A DNA stretch of 25,510 nt from Clostridiales bacterium UBA1390 (lineage in GTDB: Bacteria > Bacillota > Clostridia > Lachnospirales > Bianqueaceae): contig DBQQ01000053.1 of NCBI GenBank assembly GCA_002305315.1, forward strand, positions 1 through 25,510, read 5' to 3'. The position numbers were made by a program, and so were the translations under genes. Of the stretch, positions 9,253-18,928 are shown one piece after another; the first letter of the stretch is position 1, and each line of letters starts with the position of its first letter. The notes beneath the pieces are model-generated. The model saw nothing but the letters and a program-made list of their open reading frames with translations. It was not told the DNA's origin and did not search any database.

Positions 9253-10536
9253 TTATTGGCTGGTTTTTGAAGAAAATTTTTCAGTAATTTTCATGCGCAA
9301 TCCGTTGAGTCCGCGAACCACCGCATTCTCCCGGTTTCCTCTGCGCGATTTCTGCAATCGGCATTCTTCATAGGATACCTCTCCATCCAAATAATAACCG
9401 ATATAGACGAGTCCTACCGGTTTCTCCGGTTGTCCATCATGGGCTGGCACGGCGCCCGTCGGTCCCGCGATTCCCGTAATAGAAATCGCCGCCTGTGCTC
9501 CTGCCCGTTTTGCCGCCCCTTGGGCCATCTCCATGGCCGTCTGAGAACTGACCGCCCCATAGGTCTGCAAGGTATCATGGCTGACTCCCAGAAGCTCTTC
9601 CTTAGCCTCATTGGAATATGTAATAAACCCTTCTTTCAGGACCCGCGACGCCCCCGGGTAATCCACCAGTCTTGCGGCCAGGAGCCCGCCGGTACAGGAC
9701 TCCGCCGTGGTGATGGAATATCCAAGATCTGCCAACCGCTCGATCAGCACACCTTCCAGCGTATCCGCATCCGCACCGAATACGAAGTCACCAAACTGTG
9801 CTCGAATCTCTTCTTCCACCGGTGCAATCAAGGCACGGGCCTCTTCCTCACTCTTTGCCTTCGCCGTGATCCGAAGATCCACCATTCCCGTCTTCGCATA
9901 GGGAGCCAACGTCGGATTGACCAGCTCATCCATACGCTGTTTCAGGCGGTACTCTACCGCGGATTCTCCGATACCGCACAGATGCAGCGTGCGAGATACA
10001 AGCTTCTGTTCACTTTTCTGCCGCAGATAGGGATGTACCTGCTCATCAAACATCGGCTTCATCTCCGAAGGAGGTCCCGGCAGCATGATCAGAATTCTTC
10101 CATTCCCTTCCAGGATAAATCCTGGTGCTGTACCATTCTGATTATACAGCGGAATCGCACCTTCTGGCAAGTCCGCCTGTTTCAGATTATTCGGCGTCAT
10201 CGTTCGTCCGGAATGCTCCATCATCTGCCGCATATCTGCCAGTGCCTTTTCATCCCGCACCAATTTGCGTCCAAAGTAATGCGCTGCCGTTTCCTTGGAC
10301 AGATCATCCGTCGTGGGGCCCAGCCCACCGGTCGTGATCACGATATCCGCCCTGGCAAAACTCTCCGTCAATGCCTGTTCCAGACGTCCGGGATTGTCTC
10401 CCACCACTTCCTGATGATACACCAGGATCCCCAATGCGGCCAATTCCTGGGAAAGATAGGCTGCATTCGTATTCACAATATTCCCTAATAAGATCTCCGT
10501 CCCAATGGACAGGATCTCTGCTCGCAACTCTTTCAT
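9253..10536 (-). CDS. cinA: Competence/damage-inducible protein CinA, nicotinamide-nucleotide amidase
   Basis: The 427-residue protein has both CinA domains. The N-terminal half is the MoaB/Mog-like (COG1058) domain, with SIGTEILLGNIVNTNA, TTGGLGPTTDD and LPGPPSEM; it is linked to ADP-ribose pyrophosphatase activity in studied homologues. The C-terminal half is the PncC-type amidase that converts NMN to nicotinate mononucleotide, with TTAESCTGGLLAARL, the GAVSSQTA stretch and SITGIAGPTGA. The full-length fusion is the usual form next to recA in Firmicutes. It starts 5 bp after pgsA, so the two are co-transcribed. The role in NAD salvage is inferred from the family. Confidence 0.95.
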   Translation of the reverse strand: MKELRAEILSIGTEILLGNIVNTNAAYLSQELAALGILVYHQEVVGDNPGRLEQALTESFARADIVITTGGLGPTTDDLSKETAAHYFGRKLVRDEKALADMRQMMEHSGRTMTPNNLKQADLPEGAIPLYNQNGTAPGFILEGNGRILIMLPGPPSEMKPMFDEQVHPYLRQKSEQKLVSRTLHLCGIGESAVEYRLKQRMDELVNPTLAPYAKTGMVDLRITAKAKSEEEARALIAPVEEEIRAQFGDFVFGADADTLEGVLIERLADLGYSITTAESCTGGLLAARLVDYPGASRVLKEGFITYSNEAKEELLGVSHDTLQTYGAVSSQTAMEMAQGAAKRAGAQAAISITGIAGPTGAVPAHDGQPEKPVGLVYIGYYLDGEVSYEECRLQKSRRGNRENAVVRGLNGLRMKITEKFSSKTSQ

Positions 10537-10541
10537 ACTTC

Positions 10542-11087
10542 TTATGCCTTCTTTTCTGTCAACACCTTGCGGTTATTCCAAATATAATCTACCAGAGAAA
10601 TGATAGTCAAAAGTACAGACAACACCACAAAAATCTGGATCAGAACCTGATACCAGCCCCAGTCGAAATTCAAAATCATCAGCAATACCATGATCATCTG
10701 TGCGACCGTCTTGAGTTTTCCCCAGATTCCTGCCGCAATGACGATCCCGCTGGATGCTGCCACAAGACGAAATCCACTGATGATAAATTCTCTGGCCACG
10801 ATGATGATCAGGATCCATCCCGCCAGCTGACCATTTTCCACAAAACAGATCAGCGCGGAGATCACCAGCAGCTTGTCCGCCAGCGGATCCATAAACTTAC
10901 CAAAATTGGTAATCAGGTTGCGTTCTCTGGCCAGCTTTCCGTCCAGATGATCCGTATAGGATGCAGCCGCAAACAGAATAAAGGCCAGATATCGGTTCCA
11001 TGGTTCCGGCACCAACGTAAATACCAGGACATATATCGGTACCATGATCATACGTAGTACTGTCAGCTTATTCGCGATGTTCCACAT
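10542..11087 (-). CDS. pgsA: CDP-diacylglycerol-glycerol-3-phosphate 3-phosphatidyltransferase
   Basis: PgsA joins CDP-diacylglycerol and glycerol 3-phosphate in the first committed step of phosphatidylglycerol synthesis at the membrane. The 181-residue protein has several membrane segments and the full CDP-alcohol phosphatidyltransferase motif: DHLDG, KLAR, eight residues, G, KFM, D, PLA, D. The N-terminus (NIANKLTVLRMIMVPIYV) is typical. Its start lies inside the end of rimO (20-bp overlap), and cinA follows by 5 bp. The length and motif make the call firm. Confidence 0.97.
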   Translation of the reverse strand: MWNIANKLTVLRMIMVPIYVLVFTLVPEPWNRYLAFILFAAASYTDHLDGKLARERNLITNFGKFMDPLADKLLVISALICFVENGQLAGWILIIIVAREFIISGFRLVAASSGIVIAAGIWGKLKTVAQMIMVLLMILNFDWGWYQVLIQIFVVLSVLLTIISLVDYIWNNRKVLTEKKA

Positions 11088-12432
11088 CTACATCCACTCC
11101 CATCAAGTCATATTCATAGGCTCCTACTACCTCTGCCTGTGTGAAATCTCCGGACATGTACGATGCCGACGAGGTTAGAAACAAGAATCCGTCGATCTCC
11201 GGCGCATCCCGATATGTTCGGGCCGAATACACCAGGCTATCTTCATCTTCTTCCCCCGGAATCTGCCCCTCGATCATCACTTCCATCTGGCAGCCCACCA
11301 TCTCCTGCGACCGCTCGGAACTGATTTTCTGCTGCAGTTCCATCAAAAGATCCTTCCTGCGCTCCTTCTCTTCTTCCGGAATCTGATCCGGCATACGCGC
11401 CGCCGGCGTATCTTCTTCCTGGGAATACGCGAAGACGCCCAATCGATCAAACCGAACTTCCTGTACAAACTCGCACAGTTCCCTAAAATCTTCTTCCGTC
11501 TCACCTGGGAATCCCGCAATCAGCGTGGTACGCAGCGCAATGTCCGGAATTCTCTCCCGAAGTCTTTTGATCACCTGCAGGAGCTGTGCCTTCGTATGAT
11601 GACGTCCCATTCGCTTCAACACGCCGTCTGCGCAATGCTGAATCGGCATGTCTACATAGTGAAGTATCTTGGGCTCCTCCGCGATGGTTTCAATCAATTC
11701 TTCTGTAATATCCTCCGGGTAGCAGTATAAAAGCCGGATCCAGTGGATGCCTTCTACCTGCGCAATCTTCCGAAGAAGTTCCGGCAAATGGCTCTTGCCA
11801 TCCCAATCTTTTCCATACTTTGTGATATCCTGCGCCACAATCATGAGTTCGCGTACACCCTCTGCCGCCATATCCTGTACTTCCCGCAGAATGTCCTCCG
11901 GTTTGCGGCTCCGAAACACACCCCGCAATCTGGGAATGACGCAATACGTACAGTGATTGTCGCAACCTTCCGCGATCTTCACATATCCATAATACCCCGG
12001 TGTCGTCAGAATCCGCTTCCGATACCCCAGATCCCTCTGAGAGGCATCCAGCAGGCATTTCACCTGTCTCTTCCCTGCCAGAAGTGCTTCTACCACATCC
12101 ACGATCTGCTCGTAGCTTCCAGTTCCCACCACGGCATCGACTTCTGGCATCTCCTGGAAGATCTCATCCGCATAACGCTCAGCCAGACATCCCGCTGCAA
12201 TCAGTACCTGGAGCGCTCCCGTCTGCTTATACTCTCCCATCTCGATCAGCGTCTGGATGCTTTCTTCTTTGGCATCCTGAATGAACCCACAGGTATTGAC
12301 GATAATGACTTCTGCTTGATCGTCCTCTTTTATGATCTCATATCCCTTTTCCGCCAGCAGCTCTATCATGATCTCAGAGTCCACTGTATTTTTATCGCAG
12401 CCCAGGGAGACAAACGCGATTTTCGTACTCAC
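11068..12432 (-). CDS. rimO: Ribosomal protein S12 methylthiotransferase RimO
   Basis: RimO is a radical-SAM enzyme with two [4Fe-4S] clusters that adds a methylthio group to an aspartate of ribosomal protein S12. The N-terminal UPF0004 domain starts with FVSLGCDKNTVDSE and has further cluster cysteines (NTCGF, AAGCLAERY). The radical-SAM cysteines are in EGCDNHCTYCVIPRLRG. A C-terminal TRAM domain follows. The GTG at 12430-12432 is chosen as start because an exact AAGGAG lies 6 bp upstream (12439-12444). An in-frame ATG at 12471 would add 13 unconserved residues encoded inside folD and has no such site. The GTG start is 10 bp after the folD stop. Confidence 0.95.
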   Translation of the reverse strand: MSTKIAFVSLGCDKNTVDSEIMIELLAEKGYEIIKEDDQAEVIIVNTCGFIQDAKEESIQTLIEMGEYKQTGALQVLIAAGCLAERYADEIFQEMPEVDAVVGTGSYEQIVDVVEALLAGKRQVKCLLDASQRDLGYRKRILTTPGYYGYVKIAEGCDNHCTYCVIPRLRGVFRSRKPEDILREVQDMAAEGVRELMIVAQDITKYGKDWDGKSHLPELLRKIAQVEGIHWIRLLYCYPEDITEELIETIAEEPKILHYVDMPIQHCADGVLKRMGRHHTKAQLLQVIKRLRERIPDIALRTTLIAGFPGETEEDFRELCEFVQEVRFDRLGVFAYSQEEDTPAARMPDQIPEEEKERRKDLLMELQQKISSERSQEMVGCQMEVMIEGQIPGEEDEDSLVYSARTYRDAPEIDGFLFLTSSASYMSGDFTQAEVVGAYEYDLMGVDVDVEHRE

Positions 12433-12442
12433 CTTTTTCTCC

Positions 12443-13300
12443 TTATTTTTCATGCTGCTGCTCATAAGCACGCAGCGTATTATATAACAACATGGCGATC
12501 GTCATCGGACCTACACCGCCCGGTACCGGCGTGATATAAGAAGCAATGCCCTGGCAGCTTTGTGTATCCACATCCCCACAGATTCCTTCTTCGCTTCGGT
12601 GGATTCCCACATCCACGATCACCACGCCCTCCTTGAACTGGCTGCCTCTGAAAAACTTAGGCTTACCAATCGCGGATACGAAAATATCTGCCTGTTTGAG
12701 GATCTCATCCATATTCTGTGTCTTCGAATGCAGCACCGTCACGGTTCCATTCTTTGCTAAAAGCATCCTCGCCATTGGTTTGCCGACAATATTGCTGCGC
12801 CCTACCACTACACAATATTTCCCGCTGATTTCGATACCGCTTCTCTCCAGAAGCTGAATGACGCCGGCAGGTGTACAGCTTTCCAGTGCCGTGGGGTTTC
12901 CAATCGCCATCTTTCCCACATTCATCGGATGAAATCCATCCACATCCTTTGACGGATCAATGGCATCAAGCACCTTTTCCGCATCGAATCCTGCGGGCAG
13001 CGGCATCTGCACCAGGATCCCATTCACACCAGGGTCCTGATTCAGTTCCTGGATTTTGTCCAGCAATTCCTCTTCCCGGATATCCGCACGCATCTGAATC
13101 GTCTCCGACTCCATCTGAATCCAGCCGCAGGCCTTCGCCTTATTGCGGACATAAATCTCGGAGGCAGGATCTTCTCCCACCAGGATCACGACCAATTTCG
13201 GAACCGGTTTTCCTGCTTCCTTAAGTGCTTTGATCTTTTCTTTCAACTCTGCGCGAATCTCTCTTGCAATCTGCTTTCCATCAATCAGCTTTGTCTCCAT
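12443..13300 (-). CDS. folD: Methylenetetrahydrofolate dehydrogenase/cyclohydrolase
   Basis: FolD oxidises methylene-tetrahydrofolate with NADP and opens the methenyl form to 10-formyl-tetrahydrofolate. Conserved parts are visible: VRNKAKACGW near the substrate site, ILVQMPLP, DVDGFHPMNVGK, the nucleotide-binding VVGRSNIVGKPMA, and the C-terminal TPVPGGVGPMTIAML. The start is the ATG at 13298-13300, with AAGGAG about 7 bp upstream, giving 285 residues. A longer reading would add 17 unconserved residues. It follows fhs by 13 bp. FolD and Fhs act on the same one-carbon pool and are surely co-transcribed here. Confidence 0.97.
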   Translation of the reverse strand: METKLIDGKQIAREIRAELKEKIKALKEAGKPVPKLVVILVGEDPASEIYVRNKAKACGWIQMESETIQMRADIREEELLDKIQELNQDPGVNGILVQMPLPAGFDAEKVLDAIDPSKDVDGFHPMNVGKMAIGNPTALESCTPAGVIQLLERSGIEISGKYCVVVGRSNIVGKPMARMLLAKNGTVTVLHSKTQNMDEILKQADIFVSAIGKPKFFRGSQFKEGVVIVDVGIHRSEEGICGDVDTQSCQGIASYITPVPGGVGPMTIAMLLYNTLRAYEQQHEK

Positions 13301-13313
13301 GGTTCGCTCCTTC

Positions 13314-14993
13314 TTAAAACAGTCCTGTAATCCGGCCCTGATCATCCACATCGATGCCCTCTGCCGCCGGATGTTTCGGCAATCCCGGCATCGTCATGAT
13401 GTCTCCCGTCAACGCGACAACAAAACCGGCGCCGGCTGACAGATTCACCTGCCGCACCTGAATCTTGAATCCCTTCGGTCTTCCCAGTTTCTTCGGCTGA
13501 TCCGACAGCGAATACTGTGTCTTTGCCATGCATACCGGACATTGCCCATAGCCCTGTTCTGTAAGCTTCTTCAGCTTTGTCCGCACGCCAGCCGCATACG
13601 TAACGCCATCGGCGCCGTAAATCTTCTTGGCAATCGTCTCAATCTTCTTCTCCAGCGGCATGTCGTCCGGATACAGGGGATGATACTGCGTCTTCGTCTC
13701 CTTCATGGTCTCGAGAAGCTCCTCCGCCAGCGCCACGCCGCCTTCTCCTCCTTTGGCCCATACCTCGGACAGGGCAAAGGAACATCCCATGGCACGGCAG
13801 CGCTTTTCTACGTAATTGATCTCCTCTTCACTATCCGTCACAAAAGAGTTGAGTGTTACCACAATCGGTACCCCATACTGCTGCAGCCCCTCGATATGTG
13901 CCTCTAGGTTCGCAAAACCAGCCTCCAGTGCTTCCATATCCGGCGTGCTCAGATTTTCCTTCGCCACGCCGCCATTATACTTCAGTGCGCGAATCGTGGC
14001 GACCAGAACCACCGCATCCGGTGCAAGCCCTGCCATACGACATTTGATGTCCATGAACTTCTCAGCGCCCAGATCCGCACCGAAGCCCGCCTCCGTGATC
14101 ACCACGTCCGCCAGTTTCAGCGCATACTTCGTGGCACGCACGCTATTGCACCCATGTGCGATATTCGCAAACGGCCCGCCATGGATAATACATGGGGTAT
14201 GTTCCAGCGTCTGCACCAGATTCGGTCGAATGGCATCTTTCAAAATGGCTGTCATCGCGCCGGCCGCCTTTAGATCTGCCGCCGTCACGGGCCGATTGTC
14301 ATAGGTATAGGCCACAATAATCCGGCCGAGTCTGGCCTTCAGATCCGCAAGATCCTCTGCCAGACAGAGAATGGCCATGATCTCAGAAGCCACGGTAATC
14401 ATAAATCCGTCTTCTCGCGGTACGCCCTGGGATTTTCCTCCCAATCCCACGATCGTATTCCGCAGTGCTCTATCATTGATATCCAAGGCTCGTTTCCAGC
14501 TCACCGTTCTGGGATCAATCCCCAGTTCGTTACCCTGCTGCAAATGATTATCCAACATAGCGGACAGCAGATTATGCGCCGTGGTCACTGCATGAAAGTC
14601 TCCTGTGAAATGCAGGTTGATATCTTCCATCGGAAGCACCTGCGCGTAGCCTCCGCCGGTAGCTCCTCCCTTGAGTCCAAAGCACGGCCCCAGAGAAGGC
14701 TCTCTTAGCGCAATCACAGAAGAAACCCCCATCCGGCCCAGTGCCTCTCCCAATCCGATGGTCGTTGTCGTCTTTCCTTCTCCCGCGGGCGTCGGATTGA
14801 TCGCCGTAACCAACACCAGTTTCCCATTGGGGCGATCCTTAATCCTCTCCCACAGTTCCTGGCTCAGCTTGGCTTTATACTTGCCATAGTTCTCCAGCTC
14901 TTCCGCTTCTATTCCCAATTTAGACGCGACCTGCGTAATCGGAACCATCTCCGTCTCCTGAGCGATCTCAATATCACTCTTGTAACTGCTCAT
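13314..14993 (-). CDS. fhs: Formate-tetrahydrofolate ligase
   Basis: Fhs uses ATP to join formate and tetrahydrofolate into 10-formyl-tetrahydrofolate. This is the entry point of formate into purines and thymidylate, and in acetogens the methyl branch of the Wood-Ljungdahl pathway. The roughly 559-residue protein has the P-loop [19 protein letters not shown] and the [24 protein letters not shown] block that is a family signature. The ATG at 14993 (9 bp from AAGGAG) and the adjoining GTG at 14996 (6 bp) are both possible starts. The start lies inside the end of ftsK. This gene alone does not show that the organism is an acetogen. Confidence 0.98.
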   Translation of the reverse strand: MSSYKSDIEIAQETEMVPITQVASKLGIEAEELENYGKYKAKLSQELWERIKDRPNGKLVLVTAINPTPAGEGKTTTTIGLGEALGRMGVSSVIALREPSLGPCFGLKGGATGGGYAQVLPMEDINLHFTGDFHAVTTAHNLLSAMLDNHLQQGNELGIDPRTVSWKRALDINDRALRNTIVGLGGKSQGVPREDGFMITVASEIMAILCLAEDLADLKARLGRIIVAYTYDNRPVTAADLKAAGAMTAILKDAIRPNLVQTLEHTPCIIHGGPFANIAHGCNSVRATKYALKLADVVITEAGFGADLGAEKFMDIKCRMAGLAPDAVVLVATIRALKYNGGVAKENLSTPDMEALEAGFANLEAHIEGLQQYGVPIVVTLNSFVTDSEEEINYVEKRCRAMGCSFALSEVWAKGGEGGVALAEELLETMKETKTQYHPLYPDDMPLEKKIETIAKKIYGADGVTYAAGVRTKLKKLTEQGYGQCPVCMAKTQYSLSDQPKKLGRPKGFKIQVRQVNLSAGAGFVVALTGDIMTMPGLPKHPAAEGIDVDDQGRITGLF

Positions 14994-17538
14994 CACGACT
15001 CACTCCTTGTTCTTCATATTCTTCTTTGGTCATCAATACTTTTCGAGGTTTGCTGCCCTCGTCCGGCCCCACAATTCCCCGCTCATACATCGCTTCAATC
15101 AACCGGGCCGCCCGATTGAATCCAATACGATACGCACGCTGCAGCATGCTGATCGAAGCTTTCTGCTTCTCCACTACCATGCGAATCGCATCCTCCAGGT
15201 ATTCATCCTTCTCCTCTTCCTGTGCGAAAAGACTGCCAGCTCCTGCGTTTTCCACCTTTTCCGTCAGGTCTGGCTGATACGATGGACCCGACGTGCCCTG
15301 GCGCACTGCCTCCACAACGCGTTCCACCTCATGATCACTCACAAAAGCGCCCTGTATTCGAACTGCTTTGGAAGCTCCAATCGGACAGAAGAGCATATCT
15401 CCCTTGCCCAGTAGTTTCTCCGCGCCCACGGTATCCAGAATGGTCTTGGAATCCACCCCGGAGGAAACCGCAAACGCAAGTCTCGAAGGAATATTGGCCT
15501 TGATCACACCAGTGATCACATCCACAGACGGACGCTGCGTCGCAATAACCAGATGCATGCCGGCGGCACGCGCCATCTGCGCCAATCGGCAAATCGCCTC
15601 TTCTACTTCCTTACCGGCTACCATCATGAGATCTGCCAGCTCATCAATCACGATGACGATTTGCGGCATACTCTCCAGCACCTCGCCCTGGGCCAGATGC
15701 TCCTGCACCGCTTCGTTATATCCCTTGATGTCCCGTACACTCAGATCGGCAAACTTCTTGTACCGCATGGACATCTCCTGTACCGCCCAGTTCAGAGCAG
15801 CCGCCGCCTTCTTCGGATCGTTCACGACCGGCAGCAACAGATGCGGAATCCCATTATATACGGACAGCTCCACCACCTTCGGATCGATCAATATCAGTTT
15901 CACGTCCTTGGGATGTGCCTTATACAGGATACTGATCAGGAGCGAATTGATACATACACTCTTGCCGGATCCTGTCGCACCCGCGATCAGAAGATGAGGC
16001 ATCTTGGCAATATCCGCCACCTTGACCTCTCCATCGATCGTCTTTCCCAGGCTGAATGCCAGCTTGGAGGGAAATTTCCGAAACACGTCGCTCTCGATGA
16101 TCTCCCGCAGTGTCACCGTCACCGGATGCCTGTTCGGCACCTCGATGCCCACCGCACTCTTTCCCGGGATCGGCGCCTCGATGCGAATGGACGGTGCCGC
16201 CAGATTCAGCGCAATGTCGCCCGCCAGATTCACGATACGGCTCACCTTCACACCCTGCCTGGGAATCAGCTCATATCTCGTCACTGTCGGCCCCTGATTC
16301 ACCTGCGTAACACGTGCCTCTACGCCAAAACTCATCAGCGCGTTCTCCAGCTTCTGCGCATTCTGATATAACTCGTTCCGGCTGCCCGCGGCCGGCGCCT
16401 CCCCCTTCTCCAGCAAATCGATCGTAGGGAACACATATTCCGCAGTTTCACTCGCATCCGCAAAAAGATTCTGTTGAATACCATAGTTCACCTGCGCCTG
16501 TTCTTCCTTCGTCACAGGCGCTGCTTTCTGGACAGCCAGCTGGTCTGGCTCGCCGCCTTCTGTCTCCACCACTTGTCGATCCTGCACCTTTTGGCGCTGC
16601 GCCACATAGGCAAACACATTCTCCCGATCTGCTTCCGGTTCTTCTTTTCTCTGAGGCGTCATCCAAGAAGGAATCTTCTCGCCTTCATCGGTCTCCTCAA
16701 AGAAAGACGTCCTCTCTATGATGTGGATCTCCGGCTCTTTCTCCTGTTCTGACACCCTGGTTTCTTCTTGCTCCCATGTCCGCCGCTGCTCTTGATGCTG
16801 TTTAACCTTCTCGCGCACATTCTCTTCCACATTCTTGGTCACTTTACGCGTCTTGGCCCATGCCTTGACCGCGGCCTGTATGGCCGACTTCTCTGTGATC
16901 ACCACCAGGCAGATAACCATGATACCGACAAGCAGCAGGATCGCTCCGACTTTTCCGAAAAACTGAAGAAGCAAATTCCCCAGTACCGCACCCACAACCC
17001 CGCCGGTATACCATTTCGCCTGGAAATACCAGGCCTCCAATGTCTCTTCTATCGAGGTTCCATTGATAATATGCATCAAGATCATGATCGCCAATATGAG
17101 CAGCACAATGCAGAGATCCTTAGCATAACTGGGATACTCGGGCCGTCTCCACATGCGCAGAAGCACCACCAAAATCCCCGCAAAACACAGCAGGTAGGCG
17201 CCTATCCCAAAGACTCCCACACTGACGTCACGCACTGTCTCTCCAAATACACCGAAGGTGGGACCGAGACAGATGCTTGAGGCCAAGAGCCCCCATACCA
17301 AAAGACAAATCAGAGACCGGACCTCCCGACCTACCGTCTCCTTGACCTGGAACTTCGGTGCCTGCCGCACCTCCTGCCCCTTTGCCCCGCTTCCGGCTTT
17401 CTTCTGCGCAGAAACAGCAGAAGAAGACCGCACTTTTGTCGTCTTTTTAGACGTGCTGCGGCCTCTCCCCGTGGAAGTGCTTTGCTTTGCCTTCTGCTTC
17501 GCCTCCCTCTGCTTATCAAATGCTGTCTTCTTCGCCAT
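14974..17538 (-). CDS. ftsK: DNA translocase FtsK/SpoIIIE
   Basis: This ATP-driven pump moves chromosomal DNA through the closing division septum; in spore formers the same protein type fills the forespore. The 854 residues show a lysine-rich N-terminus, four to five membrane segments (about 74-215), a charged linker (about 230-370), and the motor with Walker A GATGSGKS (520-527) and Walker [14 protein letters not shown] (about 627-639). A C-terminal gamma winged-helix domain is seen in [26 protein letters not shown]. The start has a G-rich binding site (AGGGGGG). The end overlaps fhs. It begins the long fhs-to-DHHW gene run and is divergent from tepA. Whether it is the FtsK or the SpoIIIE paralogue cannot be told from one copy. 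Confidence 0.97.
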   Translation of the reverse strand: MAKKTAFDKQREAKQKAKQSTSTGRGRSTSKKTTKVRSSSAVSAQKKAGSGAKGQEVRQAPKFQVKETVGREVRSLICLLVWGLLASSICLGPTFGVFGETVRDVSVGVFGIGAYLLCFAGILVVLLRMWRRPEYPSYAKDLCIVLLILAIMILMHIINGTSIEETLEAWYFQAKWYTGGVVGAVLGNLLLQFFGKVGAILLLVGIMVICLVVITEKSAIQAAVKAWAKTRKVTKNVEENVREKVKQHQEQRRTWEQEETRVSEQEKEPEIHIIERTSFFEETDEGEKIPSWMTPQRKEEPEADRENVFAYVAQRQKVQDRQVVETEGGEPDQLAVQKAAPVTKEEQAQVNYGIQQNLFADASETAEYVFPTIDLLEKGEAPAAGSRNELYQNAQKLENALMSFGVEARVTQVNQGPTVTRYELIPRQGVKVSRIVNLAGDIALNLAAPSIRIEAPIPGKSAVGIEVPNRHPVTVTLREIIESDVFRKFPSKLAFSLGKTIDGEVKVADIAKMPHLLIAGATGSGKSVCINSLLISILYKAHPKDVKLILIDPKVVELSVYNGIPHLLLPVVNDPKKAAAALNWAVQEMSMRYKKFADLSVRDIKGYNEAVQEHLAQGEVLESMPQIVIVIDELADLMMVAGKEVEEAICRLAQMARAAGMHLVIATQRPSVDVITGVIKANIPSRLAFAVSSGVDSKTILDTVGAEKLLGKGDMLFCPIGASKAVRIQGAFVSDHEVERVVEAVRQGTSGPSYQPDLTEKVENAGAGSLFAQEEEKDEYLEDAIRMVVEKQKASISMLQRAYRIGFNRAARLIEAMYERGIVGPDEGSKPRKVLMTKEEYEEQGVSRDEQLQE

Positions 17539-17613
17539 GCTAGCCCCCCTGACGGCGGATTATTTTATAGGAATAACCCTCATACCATCGCGACCCAACC
17601 GATCGCGCCATAC

Positions 17614-17642
17614 TAGACTATAATGCCAATTTATTATACAAT
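17614..17642 (+). promoter_or_regulatory. Possible weak SigA-type promoter toward tepA
   Basis: On the plus strand TAGACT (four of six), 17 bp, then TACAAT. It overlaps the ftsK promoter face to face. The AT-rich palindrome-like DNA of the ftsK -10 box could create this match by chance. Confidence 0.25.
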
Positions 17643-17661
17643 GGATTTGAAGATCTGTAAA
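17633..17661 (-). promoter_or_regulatory. SigA promoter of ftsK
   Basis: On the minus strand TTTACA, 17 bp, then a perfect TATAAT. It lies about 95 bp before the ftsK start and is the only strong promoter seen for the ftsK-to-DHHW run. The leader between holds a short CGCGA/TCGCG inverted repeat (near 17587-17608) of unknown meaning. Confidence 0.8.
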
Positions 17662-17668
17662 GACAAAC

Positions 17669-17698
17669 GCATAAATCTTTTTTCTCATGCGCATTCTA
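17669..17698 (+). promoter_or_regulatory. SigG-like forespore promoter of tepA
   Basis: On the plus strand GCATA, 18 bp, then CATTCTA. This meets every position of the Bacillus SigG pattern GHATR, 17-18 bp, CATWMTA. Transcription would start near 17705, leaving a leader of about 25 nt that contains the AAAGGAGG ribosome binding site (17716-17723). Confidence 0.65.
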
Positions 17699-17729
17699 CT
17701 GATAATCTGATCTATAAAGGAGGCTTTCC

Positions 17730-18407
17730 ATGAACGAAGAGATCACACAGCAGGATGATGAGATCAAAGAAAACGGACAAGCCAGTCTGATTCACAACCC
17801 TGAAAAGCATCGTATTCATCTATTTACGATCATTGGAGAAATCGAGGGACACGAAAATCTGCCCGGCAGCAGCAAAACGACCAAATATGAACACCTTCTT
17901 CCGCGCCTGGCGGCCATCGAAGACAGTGAAGACGTGGATGGCGTCCTCATCATGCTGCAAACCAGCGGCGGCGATTGTTCCGCCGGCCTTGCCATTGCTG
18001 AGATGATCGCATCCCTGAGCAAACCCGTCGTTTCTCTTGTCGTCGGCGACAGCCATTCGATCGGCGTCCCTCTGGCCGTTGCGGCGGACTACTCTTTCAT
18101 TGTTCCCAGCGGTACGATGATCATACACCCGGTTCGTATGAGCGGCCTGATCATTGGCGCACCGCAGACCTTTGACTATTTTAAGATCATTCAGGATCGA
18201 ATTACGCATTTTATTTCCACGCATGCAAATATCCGCGAAGAATGCCTGGAGGAAATGATGTTAAACAAAGGAATTCTTACCAAGGACCTGGGGACGATTC
18301 TGGTAGGAGAAGATACGGTGCGCGAAGGACTCATTCAAGAAGTCGGCGGCATTGATGCGGCTCTTCGAAAACTCCATTCACTCATTGACGAGAAACGTTC
18401 TCAATAA
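17730..18407 (+). CDS. tepA: ClpP-like serine protease, TepA type
   Basis: The 225-residue protein has the ClpP/crotonase fold and resembles TepA (YmfB), a ClpP-like protease next to spoIIIE in Bacillus, reported to help degrade small acid-soluble spore proteins during outgrowth. The likely nucleophile is S110 in GDSHSIGVPLAVAAD and the likely catalytic histidine is H133 in MIIHPVRM, the same order as in ClpP. The TSGGDCSAGLAIAEMI stretch matches the ClpP oxyanion region. There is no signal peptide. It is the only plus-strand gene, with a strong AAAGGAGG 6 bp from the ATG, and a SigG-like promoter that fits a spore role. A terminator follows. Confidence 0.88.
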   Translation: MNEEITQQDDEIKENGQASLIHNPEKHRIHLFTIIGEIEGHENLPGSSKTTKYEHLLPRLAAIEDSEDVDGVLIMLQTSGGDCSAGLAIAEMIASLSKPVVSLVVGDSHSIGVPLAVAADYSFIVPSGTMIIHPVRMSGLIIGAPQTFDYFKIIQDRITHFISTHANIREECLEEMMLNKGILTKDLGTILVGEDTVREGLIQEVGGIDAALRKLHSLIDEKRSQ

Positions 18408-18409
18408 AC

Positions 18410-18451
18410 AAGGCGGCTGCCATCACAGATTCTTGCGATGGCAGCCGCCTT
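18410..18451. terminator. Bidirectional terminator between tepA and the phosphodiesterase gene
   Basis: A perfect 15-bp inverted repeat (AAGGCGGCTGCCATC at 18410-18424, its complement at 18437-18451) with a 12-nt loop lies between two converging genes. The T-runs on either side are short and interrupted, so termination strength is uncertain, but the position and stem fit a shared terminator. Confidence 0.8.
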
Positions 18452-18457
18452 ACTGCA

Positions 18458-18913
18458 TTATAATTCTATTTTCTCGATTCGATACTGTCTGCCCTGTATG
18501 GTCATCACGGCCATAGAGAGAGGCAGTCCAAAGCGGGCTCGGCCACAGCTTCCCGGATTCAGCCACAATACATCGCCTATTCGTTCTTCTGTGTATCTAT
18601 GGGTATGTCCGAAAATCACTACATCCGTATTCTGAGGCAGCTCATGAATCCGCATCCGATCATGAATCAGGAAGAAACGCAAGCCTCCCAGCTCAAACTG
18701 CAGTGTTTCCAATCTTCCCTTTCGCCACCACCAGTCATTGTTCCCGCAGACCATGTACAAAGGAGCGATTGCATCCAGTCGTTCCGCCGTCTCCTGGTTA
18801 TCAAAGTCGCCCGCATGGATAATCCGATCACAGCCTTCTACGACTTTCAGCATATTCGGCCGCAATACTCCATGCGTGTCTGAAATCACCGCCACGCGCA
18901 GCGCTTTCTCCAT
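18458..18913 (-). CDS. YfcE/MJ0936-type metallophosphoesterase
   Basis: The 151-residue protein is a small calcineurin-like phosphodiesterase. All metal-binding motifs are present: D12-T-H14 (SDTHG), GD36 (HAGDFDN), GNND (57-60), H84, and GHTH (102-105). Relatives hydrolyse phosphodiesters such as bis-pNPP in vitro, but their physiological substrate is unclear. The ATG at 18913 is chosen because GAGGAG lies 7 bp upstream; a GTG 15 bp earlier falls on the ribosome binding site itself. It follows dut by 15 bp and is the last gene of the rpsO-pnp-dut unit. Confidence 0.93.
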   Translation of the reverse strand: MEKALRVAVISDTHGVLRPNMLKVVEGCDRIIHAGDFDNQETAERLDAIAPLYMVCGNNDWWWRKGRLETLQFELGGLRFFLIHDRMRIHELPQNTDVVIFGHTHRYTEERIGDVLWLNPGSCGRARFGLPLSMAVMTIQGRQYRIEKIEL

Positions 18914-18928
18914 ATGCCCTCTCCTCAC

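Noticed and set aside
8197..10488. Plus-strand open frames of about 350 codons opposite recA and cinA
   Set aside because: Both are antisense shadows of well-supported genes and show no domain.
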